From a virus, in IMG/VR virus record IMGVR_UViG_3300021401_000005, positions 1 to 64,000 of that record: a stretch of 64,000 nt of DNA; one strand, written 5' to 3'. Below the pieces are notes generated by a model that saw only the letters and a list, made by a program, of their open reading frames with translations, was not told the DNA's origin and did not search any database. This document shows, piece by piece, positions 41,301-47,580 of the stretch. Each line of letters begins with the position of its first letter. Position 1 is the first letter of the stretch. Made by a program: the position numbers and the translations under genes.

Positions 41301-41636
41301 ACGACTTCGCCGACGCCAACCAACGATCCGGCAGCCAACTGGAAGATCATCACCGAGACCCTGGCGCGGCTCAAATACAGCAAGGAGATGATGGACTCGG
41401 TCATGGGGAGCGGTTCACTCAACGTTACCAAGGCTGAGAACGCCTGGATGAAGACACACGCCTCGCTTGATCCCTATCGGTCCGAGGCGCGCAAGAACAC
41501 GCCAGTGTTCATGGGCATGACGCCTGACACCTATGCTCAAGTCACCGGCGCCAAGCTGGAGAAGGCCAAAGATGGTCGAGTTTTCGACCGCGAGAGCGGC
41601 AAGGTGTGGGACGCGAAGGGCAACCCGTTGAACTAA
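35367..41636 (+). CDS. Giant virion protein with S74-like and lysozyme-like domains
   Basis: 2089 residues. N-terminal helical/Gln-rich region (~1-330) with NLGLTAANQIGNLGL-type repeats. Near residue 371 an S74-like signature, SDERAKENIEPIGET...IYRYNFKGDP..QIGLLAQE. Long Pro/Gly linkers with GG[RK][VI] blocks. Around 1490-1590 a lysozyme-like domain: ISSLESSMGKNY, SSFGPYMLHYGG, GLDARDPSTVPQQIKFVADYTAAHGWHDW. The C-terminal ~250 residues form a coiled helical domain. Likely an ejected internal protein that may self-cleave at the S74-like site. Confidence 0.8.
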   Translation: MGSKGGTTQQTSTQSSSGPPPQVLAEYQGLVDRATNVANQPYQPYQGEQVAPLASQTLQGLGQIGQYANAAQLPLFGASAGTSQAMQSATDEALGSAGAASGMTGNVANAAMGMTEAAAAPVNAEQFQGQSSLQPFMNPYTSDVVQATQNEFNNQNQQQAQFLNSANISSGAFGGDRAGVSQGILANQQQLAEAPTIAGLNQANFTQAMQDWQQQQGVNLGAAQANRSALMGAANQYGNLGLTAANQIGNLGLNAAQEVGNVGLAGSNQMGQIGLSEQQAGLQGGQAQIQAGTIPQTEQQAIDTAAQNMYQTGQSYPFTTTGWLGNIIEGTGSLSGGQGSSTTTSPGPNAITQGLGAASQGVGLLGSIMSLSDERAKENIEPIGETYDNQKIYRYNFKGDPRTQIGLLAQEEAYHHPGSVQRIGMGDLLGIDYGGATEDAADRGHFASGGAPPASMAGLGAMGGMGGGGAMSPGSDLMFSGDPGARMGMGTFALMGGSNVRPEPTTAMSRPPGWEPPYQPAPQAPPPQQNLPQSSFRQLQQYGLSGGEARPSFQGGGTAITTPEEAIPIGTSGQSSYTQGWQPGDLLNPAAGVSEALFGEATAGSKTPYYGLDLDQLNAIGGGQWMPPDTNAPQPDYGNLQNSPQFGAAEKSLSGLFGPGYTPGSTGAPPATSPVAAAAAKPAAQQQPAGHWQSVGGTTTGGAAGGENLGMGAQIGNVFQNEWVPDPAVSTVAATAAPGLATGKADGGGVSMRSGFQRGGFPQFTTYQPTANPARTPPTYTALDLSHMFGGGQQPQQAPRAIQIQRQLGQARAQAAAQRGIVRPRVIAPDPVTGQHHDITPPDHPSTARYPGWPTPGPGNATPDGLPMRPPARVPLQTSPNAFPGGVANPTIPSSRGGGMGFPSLGMVPAAAAGTPPGPLASASWWGGLPKEELPSRSRGLTTVAPPLDGTQEWNKPSAEVESPRESAEFSEAGRPLMAPRLIGADPGGQHTLLGPHSMQALPPPSGDEAPMHSGWDVDLPGVFRGGGHGIAAEARGGRVPRYYGGRIGRDDGGSIPIGGGAGNVMEAPTGTPASPDLSDIDWNSIFGGDPGQGAVRTPDFSALPDDTFDLGGGSPQRAQIDPRAVAQAPSFQGASGGGGGGPHFTQVSNMGGPPISALDLSGHYTPTTGNARGATYVPGAGGAAGAGISPNARAEAPEHPAIAVARHIASRAHAAGFAAGHAAGRGASGRIIPTQMGPEGVASPRPYGPQLSTNPTQMGPEGVANYQGGGGVMGSSPVMNAGAYTPQGEGVTGQTSQGRGMGFGDLFGGGDRAGFQTGGEAGVDPFLAAIDAAVTQGPRGQGPPQAPQAPKPPEPPGQGQQPGGDLGKNIQSLTSGIKGLGGQSQGGGGGGDGSSGLTGGDPSDLSGGWGDMAGTPNMDDASLGLSMGDDFGFAMGGGVGLGSLRGGFSDGGTPDLDALDAEVAGAPPPGQVAAAPATGAGKGGGGGNVSDLINQNFGNRAGYASTISSLESSMGKNYVGDGGSSFGPYMLHYGGVSQKYPHPGLGDEFTKQTGLDARDPSTVPQQIKFVADYTAAHGWHDWSTKAQADKLTGGAPTAVAGADVPSAAAQPAQASTEAYGGGFQIPPGQGSPPPGQLNRANLQAPTMGDEIRHDPFGYMMTVGAGMMASRSPWLGVGIGEGFEAGNKYLQSQKELEKSWGQTQAQINNLSQEARDHGADADLKAQQLQTASLMNKLMIERMRQKGLIPGGTSGAPSPAPTGGPGQGLQPTQPLTTLGGGSGSSGAPSGPSAPSGGAAAPSGPAPADPDAAPRIEDDPLYKQAQDLYTKAQDAELDDRLMGTHTAEDMRAQAKELSDAAQKNFEKTSAPYGAKIEAQKAGFTEYQKRADEFTGDYQSNVEMLQQLGKIYQHYRSGTGAGDIGEIQGFADRFGLGGVLPQGWDKAGYDAAMKTAVDAAFQKMQSSGANKAPRSIMQEALTTSPTPTNDPAANWKIITETLARLKYSKEMMDSVMGSGSLNVTKAENAWMKTHASLDPYRSEARKNTPVFMGMTPDTYAQVTGAKLEKAKDGRVFDRESGKVWDAKGNPLN
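39069..39160 (+). repeat. 26-base direct repeat pair in giant gene
   Basis: The 26 bases at 39069-39094 recur exactly at 39135-39160, spaced 66 bases. Both are read as TQMGPEGVA, so a 22-residue unit has been duplicated in frame within a linker. Confidence 0.85.
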
Positions 41637-41637
41637 G

Positions 41638-43395
41638 ATGGCCAACGACACCAACCCTGACCTGACCATCCCCGATCAATCCGAAACGACGCCCTATGTC
41701 CCATCAGCTGGGGCGCCGCCTGTGGCAGCGCCGCCCGTGGCAGCGGGGTCAACTGATCTTCCTGCCCCTTCGGAAACGACGCCCTATGTCCCAGGGGCGC
41801 CGAAACCTGGGGCGGCGCCAGTTACGGCAGGCGGGGTGGCCGCGCAGTTCGGCCGGGGCGCTGAATCCGCGCCCTATCACGTCGCCGGGACGCCGGTCGA
41901 TCTCGGCACCACGGTGCATGACGTGGTGAATAACCCGAAATTCTGGAGCGTTTTCGGCCCCGGAGTGTCGTTCAGCGATATGCCGAAGCGCGATCAGCCC
42001 GTCGTTGGTGGCTCCGACTGGCTAATGCAGCAGGCCGGGGAGAAAATCAGCCCGCAGCTCAACCCCAACAATTACCCACCGCAGAACGAGGCGGAGCGCC
42101 TCGCGCGAAGCGCAGGCGACGTCGGAACGCAAGCGCTGATGGGTCGAGGCATCTTTGCTGGGGTCGGGGCATTAAGGGGCGTGCCGTCGTCAATCAGCAT
42201 CGGCAGACAGCTCGCGGGCGCTGGGGTTGGCGGGATGGGAGGCGGATTCGGCGGTGTGGCGGGGCGCGACGCCGCGTCCAAGGCCATCGATCTCTATCCC
42301 AACTTTCGCGCGCAGCACCCCGACGCAGCCCAGACGATCGAGACCGCCAGCGGTTTTGTCGGTGGCGGCGTTGGCGGCCTGACTGGTTCCGGCATCGCCA
42401 ACCGCTTCGGGGCTCCTGGCGGTGCGCCTGCGGCTAGCCAGTCTCCCAAGGAATTGGAAACGATCGCCAAGAACCAATACACGACCGCGAATAATATCCC
42501 GGCAAACTTCACGCCGTCAGGGGTCGCCGCCTGGGCCAATTGGCACTTGCAGAACCTCTACAAGAACTATGGATCGGCGGATATTGGCCCGGTTGTGTCG
42601 CGGCTGAATAAGCTCGCCAATCCTCCGGCGAATGCCGTTCATGTTCCGCTAAAAGAGCTAACTTCCCTCGATGACGATCTCGGCGGGGTCGGTAAAATTC
42701 TTCCCGGCGGCGTGGATAAGTTGCGTTCGGCCGCCGCAGACACGCAACGCTCGATCAAAGGTTTCATCCGGAACCCACCACCAGGGACCATCCACTCGGG
42801 TGATCCCATTTTGGCCGCGCAAACTTACAAGACGGCTGACGCAAATTTCGGCGCGGCTAGGCGAGGCCAGAAGTTAGCGGACATCCAGACGGACGCCGCG
42901 CTGCCGGGGAGACCTTCGGCGCGAGCGCAAGTCACGAATCTTGTTCGCCCGAGCGTGATCGACAAGCAGTTACGTGGGTTCCCAGATGAAGACAGACAAA
43001 GTCTGACCGAGTACGCCCACGGAACGCCGCTCGGGAATGCCCTAGAGAATTTTGCTGGGCCAGCTGGCGGTCATGGCGGGAGCGGCGCCTTTGGGGCGCT
43101 ATACCCAGTGATCGAGGGCGCGAAAGTCGGCGGCGAATTGGGGCACCATATAGGCGGCCTGCCCGGTCGGGTTATCGGCGGCACGCTTGGTGCTTTTGCT
43201 TACCCCGCCGCAAAGGGGATCGCGCGGCGAGCCGCAAACTGGCGGCAGCCCCAACTCAGCCCGATCATCCAGCAAACAATGTCCAGGGCGCCGGGTTACC
43301 AAACTCCCACGCCCGCCTCGCCGTTCCGGACTGCGGTTCCAGTCGGCCTTGGCGCTCTCAGTGGTCTCGCGGATCAAGAGGGCGACGGTCAATGA
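41638..43395 (+). CDS. Ejection/internal virion protein, hydrophobic
   Basis: 585 residues. N-terminal repeats ETTPYVP (twice), then several Gly/Ala hydrophobic stretches (LMGRGIFAGVGALRG, QLAGAGVGGMGGGFGGVAG, GFVGGGVGGLTGSG) that could insert in membranes, and a C-terminal helical/Gly region (HHIGGLPGRVIGGTLGAFAYP). Fits podovirus ejection proteins that span the envelope. Its 3' end overlaps the - strand gene by 7 bases. Confidence 0.65.
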   Translation: MANDTNPDLTIPDQSETTPYVPSAGAPPVAAPPVAAGSTDLPAPSETTPYVPGAPKPGAAPVTAGGVAAQFGRGAESAPYHVAGTPVDLGTTVHDVVNNPKFWSVFGPGVSFSDMPKRDQPVVGGSDWLMQQAGEKISPQLNPNNYPPQNEAERLARSAGDVGTQALMGRGIFAGVGALRGVPSSISIGRQLAGAGVGGMGGGFGGVAGRDAASKAIDLYPNFRAQHPDAAQTIETASGFVGGGVGGLTGSGIANRFGAPGGAPAASQSPKELETIAKNQYTTANNIPANFTPSGVAAWANWHLQNLYKNYGSADIGPVVSRLNKLANPPANAVHVPLKELTSLDDDLGGVGKILPGGVDKLRSAAADTQRSIKGFIRNPPPGTIHSGDPILAAQTYKTADANFGAARRGQKLADIQTDAALPGRPSARAQVTNLVRPSVIDKQLRGFPDEDRQSLTEYAHGTPLGNALENFAGPAGGHGGSGAFGALYPVIEGAKVGGELGHHIGGLPGRVIGGTLGAFAYPAAKGIARRAANWRQPQLSPIIQQTMSRAPGYQTPTPASPFRTAVPVGLGALSGLADQEGDGQ

Positions 43396-43667
43396 GGCAA
43401 GACGAGGAACAGTGCTCCGAGGATGGAGCAGAGAACGACGGCGACACTCGCGAGTACTGTCAAGTCATGCTTTCGCTCGGCTGCGGTTGGACGATGGGCG
43501 GAAATCCTCGCGTCGCGGGCCGACCGGACTATCATAGCGATGACGGAAATTACCCCCACGAGCGTCACCCAAAAGATCGCCCAAAGCACCACGCCTAACG
43601 CGCCGCCACCCACCGCAAGGGCGAGCGAAAACATCATCGTGAAAAACAGGACCCACAAGCTTGCCAT
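43389..43667 (-). CDS. Small membrane protein, three TM segments
   Basis: 92 residues from ATG 43667. Hydrophobic helices at ~2-24 (LWVLFFTMMFSLALAVGGGA), 26-47 and 68-90, with a short basic loop (RSARDARISAHRP). Holin-like topology; next to another membrane gene and not far from the endolysin, so a lysis role is possible but unproven. Confidence 0.65.
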   Translation of the reverse strand: MASLWVLFFTMMFSLALAVGGGALGVVLWAIFWVTLVGVISVIAMIVRSARDARISAHRPTAAERKHDLTVLASVAVVLCSILGALFLVLPH

Positions 43668-43671
43668 CGCC

Positions 43672-43914
43672 CTATCTCCCCAGCTTCTCGTTGGGCAAGG
43701 TGATGATGATCGGCTGCGGGGCGGGTTGATGGGCATTCAAGTAGGTCACGATCACGCCGCCAATGACGCCTCCGGCGACAAGGAGACTGACCATAAGAGC
43801 CGCGAACTGAATGCGGTACTTGCGCGGCTCGAAAATAATTTCTTGGGTTTTGCGCGCGATGTCTGTGCGGATTTGCTCGCGCCGCAATTCGTCCGCGTGG
43901 TCGGCTAGGCTCAT
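43672..43914 (-). CDS. Small single-TM protein
   Basis: 80 residues from ATG 43914 (AGGAGTCGAAACC). Cytoplasmic charged helix (HADELRREQIRTDIARKTQEI), one TM (~37-60), short Pro-rich outer tail. Could be an antiholin or spanin-like partner of 43389-43667. Its promoter carries the 43953 operator. Confidence 0.6.
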   Translation of the reverse strand: MSLADHADELRREQIRTDIARKTQEIIFEPRKYRIQFAALMVSLLVAGGVIGGVIVTYLNAHQPAPQPIIITLPNEKLGR

Positions 43915-43952
43915 GGTTTCGACTCCTGTAGGCCACCCAAATATAGCGTGAT

Positions 43953-43967
43953 TTGCACGAACTGCAA
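43953..43967 (-). promoter_or_regulatory. Palindromic operator on a -35 element
   Basis: TTGCACGAACTGCAA. On the - strand its first half (TTGCAG) is followed by 16 bases and TATATT, a plausible promoter for 43672-43914 that a repressor bound here would block. Confidence 0.65.
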
Positions 43968-43969
43968 GA

Positions 43970-44293
43970 TCAGCCCTCGCGCCGCTGCCGCGCTTTCGCC
44001 TCAAGCCGCTCCGCTCGGCGGATCATGCCCGCAGCCCTTGCTCTCAATGACTGGGCTTCATGCTCCAAAATATCAGGGGCCAATTCCTCGGCCAAATAGC
44101 GCTCGCCGTCGAAGGCAAGCATCAGCTGGTCCGGATCGTTCAGCTCAATTGCGATCAGCTGACGCAGTCGGACCCGACCCAGGCGCTCGCGGGTTTTTTC
44201 CGGAAGGGCTTCCCAGACTGCGTCCTCAAGTGGGACGGCGCGGTGGACATCGGCAACGGCATCTTTGATCAGGTCCGAGATCCGGTCGCTCAT
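43970..44293 (-). CDS. Hypothetical helical protein
   Basis: 107 residues, highly charged and helical (RISDLIKDAVADVHRAV, LDAVWEALPEKTRERLGRVRLRQLI, EHEAQSLRARAAGMIRRAERLEAKARQ). It is divergent from 44379-44720 across the iteron-like cluster. Function unknown. Confidence 0.6.
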   Translation of the reverse strand: MSDRISDLIKDAVADVHRAVPLEDAVWEALPEKTRERLGRVRLRQLIAIELNDPDQLMLAFDGERYLAEELAPDILEHEAQSLRARAAGMIRRAERLEAKARQRREG

Positions 44294-44306
44294 CGGTCAT
44301 GCTCAC

Positions 44307-44376
44307 TTATCGTTTCGTTATGGTCCCGTTTATCGTAATGGCATGACGATAAGCAAGGCCGATAAAGGGACGATAA
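44307..44376. promoter_or_regulatory. Cluster of five TTATCGT/ACGATAA sites
   Basis: TTATCGT at 44307-44313 and 44330-44336, ACGATAA at 44346-44352 and 44370-44376, and a 6/7 match (CCGATAA) at 44359-44365. Sites 2 and 3 form a perfect inverted repeat. They lie between divergent genes, just before ATG 44379: either iterons of a replication origin or operators for the downstream protein. Confidence 0.65.
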
Positions 44377-44378
44377 GC

Positions 44379-44720
44379 ATGCCTCGTGGATTAGGTAGGG
44401 TGCAGTTGGCGATCGTTGAGCGACTCCGGCTCGCGTCGGAAAGGAAGCTCGGCCGCTTCGTGGAAGATCAGACTCCAGTTCAGCTGGCGTGTCACATCTA
44501 TGGGTATGAGGAGCCCCGAGAGGTCACTGACAATCAGCTGCAAGCGATCCGGAAGGCGCTCAGATCTCTGTTGCGGTACTCGATCGTTACGACCCTCGAT
44601 TACCGATCGCCAGAAGGCGAGCGGAGATACCAGCTCCACAAACGTGCGCTGTCGAGCCGCAAGCTTAAGCCGCGAGGGGATGGGCCGCCGAAGCCGAGTG
44701 GCCTGAAGGTCGTCAAATGA
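44379..44720 (+). CDS. Winged-helix-like DNA-binding protein
   Basis: 113 residues from ATG 44379, preceded by AAAGGGA; in-frame ATG 44343 would place the start inside the repeat cluster. GRVQLAIVERLRLA, PVQLACHIYGYEEPREVTDNQLQAIRKALRSLLRYSIVTTLDYRSPEGERRYQLH follows a winged-helix plan (recognition helix ~54-69, wing ~72-88). Might bind the ACGATAA sites as initiator or autoregulator. Confidence 0.65.
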   Translation: MPRGLGRVQLAIVERLRLASERKLGRFVEDQTPVQLACHIYGYEEPREVTDNQLQAIRKALRSLLRYSIVTTLDYRSPEGERRYQLHKRALSSRKLKPRGDGPPKPSGLKVVK

Positions 44721-44823
44721 GAGGGGATCGGTGATCTCGCGCGTTGACGGTAGCCCGGGCGTCATCGAATCGTGCTACTCGCAAGGCGCTGAAAGGGAAG
44801 AAACCCCCCAAAGGAGAAACGTA

Positions 44824-45489
44824 ATGGCAAGAGGAAAGCAATTAGTCTGGATTACCCCCGTTCATTTTGATCATGCAGGACGCCCCGTCGATCCCGATTA
44901 CGGCGTCGATGAAGGCGTTGACCCAGGATACGGCATTCCGGGCGGCGGTCGCCCTCCTCACGTCGGCAACCGGCCTCCTGGCTCTTGGGGCGGGTTCCCT
45001 GGCCATCCTGACCAGGGGCTTCCCGGCGGCGGCTGGGGCGGTCGCCCGGTCGATCCGGGCTACGGCGTCGAGGGCGGCGGCGAGGCGGGTCAGCTCCCGG
45101 TCTTCCCGGTCGATCCCGAGCACCCGGATCAGGGTTTGCCGCCGGAAGTGCCACCGGGCATTCCGGAGCTTCCCCCAGGCACTATCTGGCCGCCGCTGCC
45201 GCCCAGCATTCCCGCCGGCAAGGCGATTGCTGTGGTCTGGATTTCCGGCGTCGGCTCGCGCTACGCGGTGATCGACATTCCGGAGCGCCCGGTCGATCCG
45301 GGCTACGGCGTCGGCGAAGAGCATCCGGACCAAGGCTTGCCTCCGACACGCCCTCGTCCGCCGACCGCAGGCCAACCCTTGCCCCCGACCGGCCGCCCGC
45401 CGCGTCCTGGCCAAGGCCTGCCCCGCCCGCCAGGAGCCCCGCCGCGTCCGGATCAGGGCTTGCCTCCGACGGCCCAGCCGAAGCGGTAA
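44824..45489 (+). CDS. Pro/Gly repeat protein (HPDQGLP repeats)
   Basis: 221 residues from ATG 44824 (AAAGGAGAAACGT). A repetitive protein with RPVDPGYGV-like (about four) and HPDQGLP-like (about seven) units around a short folded piece (AIAVVWISGVGSRYAVIDI). Similar HPxQGLP proteins occur in alphaproteobacterial phages; function unknown. No signal peptide. Confidence 0.65.
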   Translation: MARGKQLVWITPVHFDHAGRPVDPDYGVDEGVDPGYGIPGGGRPPHVGNRPPGSWGGFPGHPDQGLPGGGWGGRPVDPGYGVEGGGEAGQLPVFPVDPEHPDQGLPPEVPPGIPELPPGTIWPPLPPSIPAGKAIAVVWISGVGSRYAVIDIPERPVDPGYGVGEEHPDQGLPPTRPRPPTAGQPLPPTGRPPRPGQGLPRPPGAPPRPDQGLPPTAQPKR

Positions 45490-45539
45490 ACACCGCCGAA
45501 TCGCTGAGGTCTCTCGCGCAGGGGCAGTAGGCGATTAAA

Positions 45540-45587
45540 GCGGCGGCGGCGCGTACCTCCCACGGCGCCGCCGCTGCCGACCTTTTT
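45540..45587 (+). terminator. Terminator after repeat protein gene
   Basis: GCGGCGGCG (45540-45548) pairs with CGCCGCCGC (45566-45574); TTTTT follows at 45583-45587. Separates 44824-45489 from the exported-protein cassette. Confidence 0.6.
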
Positions 45588-45653
45588 ACGTCGAAATTGC
45601 GACGGATTTGGCGCCCCGTGCGAGTGAGTGTTATCAAACTGTGTTTGTAGAGT

Positions 45654-45670
45654 TGTAGGGGGGACCTACA
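45654..45670. promoter_or_regulatory. Inverted repeat upstream of PEP-CTERM gene
   Basis: TGTAGG-N5-CCTACA, 22 bases before ATG 45692, in the A/T-rich leader of the cassette. Candidate operator or hairpin; no confident promoter elements assigned. Confidence 0.35.
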
Positions 45671-45691
45671 GCTGAAACACGGGATGATGTA

Positions 45692-46348
45692 ATGCACAAG
45701 CTTCTTTTGTCCGCCGCGATGCTCGCTGCGATCGGCGTTTCGCCCGCTCATGCGACGCTGCAAATCGAGATCTTCGATAATGGGACGCTGATCGACAACG
45801 TCACGGGAATCACCACGGGCGCGGCGAGCCTCACCACCAACGACGCCAACTTCGCCAACATCACCATCAACGCGCAGGGCTCACCCATCCTGCCCAATGC
45901 GGACCTGTCCAGCGTCACGCTCGACGCCACCGCTTCGGCCGGCTTCACGGGCTCGCACGAACTGACGTTTGACGTCATTCAAAGCGCCGTGGCTGGGACC
46001 GGGAACACGCAATCGACCTTCACGGTCAACGGGCTGGTCAACGATCCCGGCCCGACAACCGAGCGCACGTTCGCAGATGGCGTGCTGCTCGCCTCGCACA
46101 CGTTCCCTGTCGGGCTGCTTGACGGCTCTTTTGGCCCGGTCTCGGCAGCGACTGGTGCATTCACCGAGGATGAAATCCAATTCGCCGTCGACTTCACGGC
46201 AGCGAGGCAATCGTTCGGCGGTTCGGCCCAGCTAACGACTAGCATTCCAGAGACGAAGACCTGGGCGATGATGCTGCTCGGCTTCGGCCTGATGGCGTTC
46301 CTTGGTGTCAGGAAGTCCCGCAAGGACAGGTTGGCCGCATTCGCATAG
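45692..46348 (+). CDS. PEP-CTERM exported protein 1
   Basis: 218 residues. N-terminal signal peptide (MHKLLLSAAMLAAIGVSPAHA). Middle is a beta-rich Thr/Asn/Ala domain. C-terminal sorting signal: SIPETKTWAMMLLGFGLMAF then basic VRKSRKDR, i.e. the P-E-x motif, TM helix and basic tail of exosortase (EpsH-type) substrates. In the host it would be exported, cut by exosortase and placed on the surface or in exopolysaccharide. No exosortase is visible here, so the host's would be used. Confidence 0.85.
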   Translation: MHKLLLSAAMLAAIGVSPAHATLQIEIFDNGTLIDNVTGITTGAASLTTNDANFANITINAQGSPILPNADLSSVTLDATASAGFTGSHELTFDVIQSAVAGTGNTQSTFTVNGLVNDPGPTTERTFADGVLLASHTFPVGLLDGSFGPVSAATGAFTEDEIQFAVDFTAARQSFGGSAQLTTSIPETKTWAMMLLGFGLMAFLGVRKSRKDRLAAFA

Positions 46349-46392
46349 GGGCGGGCGTAGGGCTGGGGCTTTTTCAACGAAATTTATCAATT

Positions 46393-46415
46393 CCGGACGC
46401 TCTATTTGCGTCCGG
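46393..46415 (+). terminator. Perfect hairpin after PEP-CTERM gene 1
   Basis: CCGGACGC-TCTATTT-GCGTCCGG, 8 bp, with no U-tract after it. Sits in the leader of the next exported-protein gene; terminator or mRNA-stabilising stem. Confidence 0.45.
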
Positions 46416-46459
46416 ATTCCGGGGCGACGGCTTCGCCCATTAAAGGCATGGGTGACACT

Positions 46460-46747
46460 ATGAAGCGCATTCTTCTGGCAACGGTTGCATTGTTTGCTCT
46501 CGCGGATGTGGCTTACGCCGCTTCGGCTGCGGTCGGCGCGGCCACGTCCACGTCCAGCGTGGTCACGGTCGGGCGCGGTGCTGGTTCGGCCAGCAATGCC
46601 TCGGCCGGTCTTGGCGTTGGCGTTTCCCGCCCCGGCGTTACGGTCGGCTTCGGCGCCGCGACCACCAACTCGGCAGGCGCGAGCGTTGGCCATGCGGCCA
46701 CCTTCACCACCGGCTCGGCGTTTGGCGCAGGCGCGGGCGTTCACTAA
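46460..46747 (+). CDS. Exported Gly/Ala/Ser/Thr-rich protein
   Basis: 95 residues from ATG 46460 (in-frame ATG 46448 possible). Signal peptide MKRILLATVALFALADVAYA; the mature part is low-complexity Gly/Ala/Ser/Thr/Val, with repeated VGxG and SAGA-type units. Surface or matrix protein, function unknown. Confidence 0.7.
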   Translation: MKRILLATVALFALADVAYAASAAVGAATSTSSVVTVGRGAGSASNASAGLGVGVSRPGVTVGFGAATTNSAGASVGHAATFTTGSAFGAGAGVH

Positions 46748-46760
46748 GCCGTCGTCAAAC

Positions 46761-46797
46761 AGCCCCCGCTCCCAAGACCGGGCGGGGGCTTTCTTCT
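46761..46797 (+). terminator. Intrinsic terminator
   Basis: AGCCCCCGC / GCGGGGGCT (9 bp, 12-base loop), then TTCTTCTCTC. Clear terminator between two exported-protein genes. Confidence 0.85.
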
Positions 46798-46817
46798 CTC
46801 TCATGGAGGGCGATGTG

Positions 46818-47180
46818 ATGAAGCGATACGCACTTTTATTTCTGGGCATGACGCTGGCCGCGTCAGCCGCCACTGCCGGGTCAGTCAGTCTGCCTAAGCC
46901 TGGAGCGGCGCCGACTGCGGCAGGCCAGGGCGTCACCACCAATATCGGCGGCGGCACGGCAGTTGGCCATACGCCGACGATCTCGATCTCGACCTCGGCT
47001 GGCGCAGGAGCGAATCCAACGGCAAGCGCCTTTGGCAATTCGGCGGCGAGCAACCCAGGCAACGGCACGTCGCGGGCGGGCGCAGTGGCGCTGACCTCGG
47101 CGTCTGGCACGGGCGCAGGCGGCGCAGCCGCAGCGGTCGGCGCTGGCAATGTCAGCAATGGAGCGACGACCACGCACTGA
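46818..47180 (+). CDS. Exported Gly/Ala/Ser/Thr-rich protein
   Basis: 120 residues from ATG 46818 (GGAGGGCGATGTG). Signal peptide MKRYALLFLGMTLAASAATA; mature part Gly/Ala/Ser/Thr/Asn-rich without cysteines. Compositionally akin to 46460-46747. Confidence 0.7.
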   Translation: MKRYALLFLGMTLAASAATAGSVSLPKPGAAPTAAGQGVTTNIGGGTAVGHTPTISISTSAGAGANPTASAFGNSAASNPGNGTSRAGAVALTSASGTGAGGAAAAVGAGNVSNGATTTH

Positions 47181-47190
47181 GGAGGGAGCG

Positions 47191-47559
47191 ATGAAACGAT
47201 TGGGAATTGCGCTGGGCGCTGTCGCTCTGGCTAGCGCCGCTTACGCGCAGGACATCACCCGCGTCTTGCCCAACGGCTCGACGCTGACCATCGACAAGTC
47301 GCCGGGGACGATCACCGTGTCGAAGCAAGGCGTGTCGAATAGTGGCCGGGAGGTGTCGTGGTCGCGCACCAGAACCGACGCTGGCACGGTGTCGGCCAGC
47401 TCCACCGCATCAGCGACCGGCACGCACTTCGCTTATGCGAAGGCCACTGCCAGCACGTCGGAGAGGGTGACGCCGAGTGGTAAGGATATCGGCATTGCCA
47501 AAGCCCGCGCAGTGGCGATTGGCAATCTCACCACTTCAACTTCGGCGGTCACCAAGTAG
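47191..47559 (+). CDS. Exported Ser/Thr/Ala-rich protein
   Basis: 122 residues from ATG 47191 (GAGGGAGCG). Signal peptide MKRLGIALGAVALASAAYAQ; then DITRVLPNGSTLTIDKSPGTITVSK, a short beta segment, and Thr/Ser/Ala-rich sequence. Third member of the exported set. Confidence 0.7.
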   Translation: MKRLGIALGAVALASAAYAQDITRVLPNGSTLTIDKSPGTITVSKQGVSNSGREVSWSRTRTDAGTVSASSTASATGTHFAYAKATASTSERVTPSGKDIGIAKARAVAIGNLTTSTSAVTK

Positions 47560-47580
47560 GCTGGTTCACGGGGATGAGCC

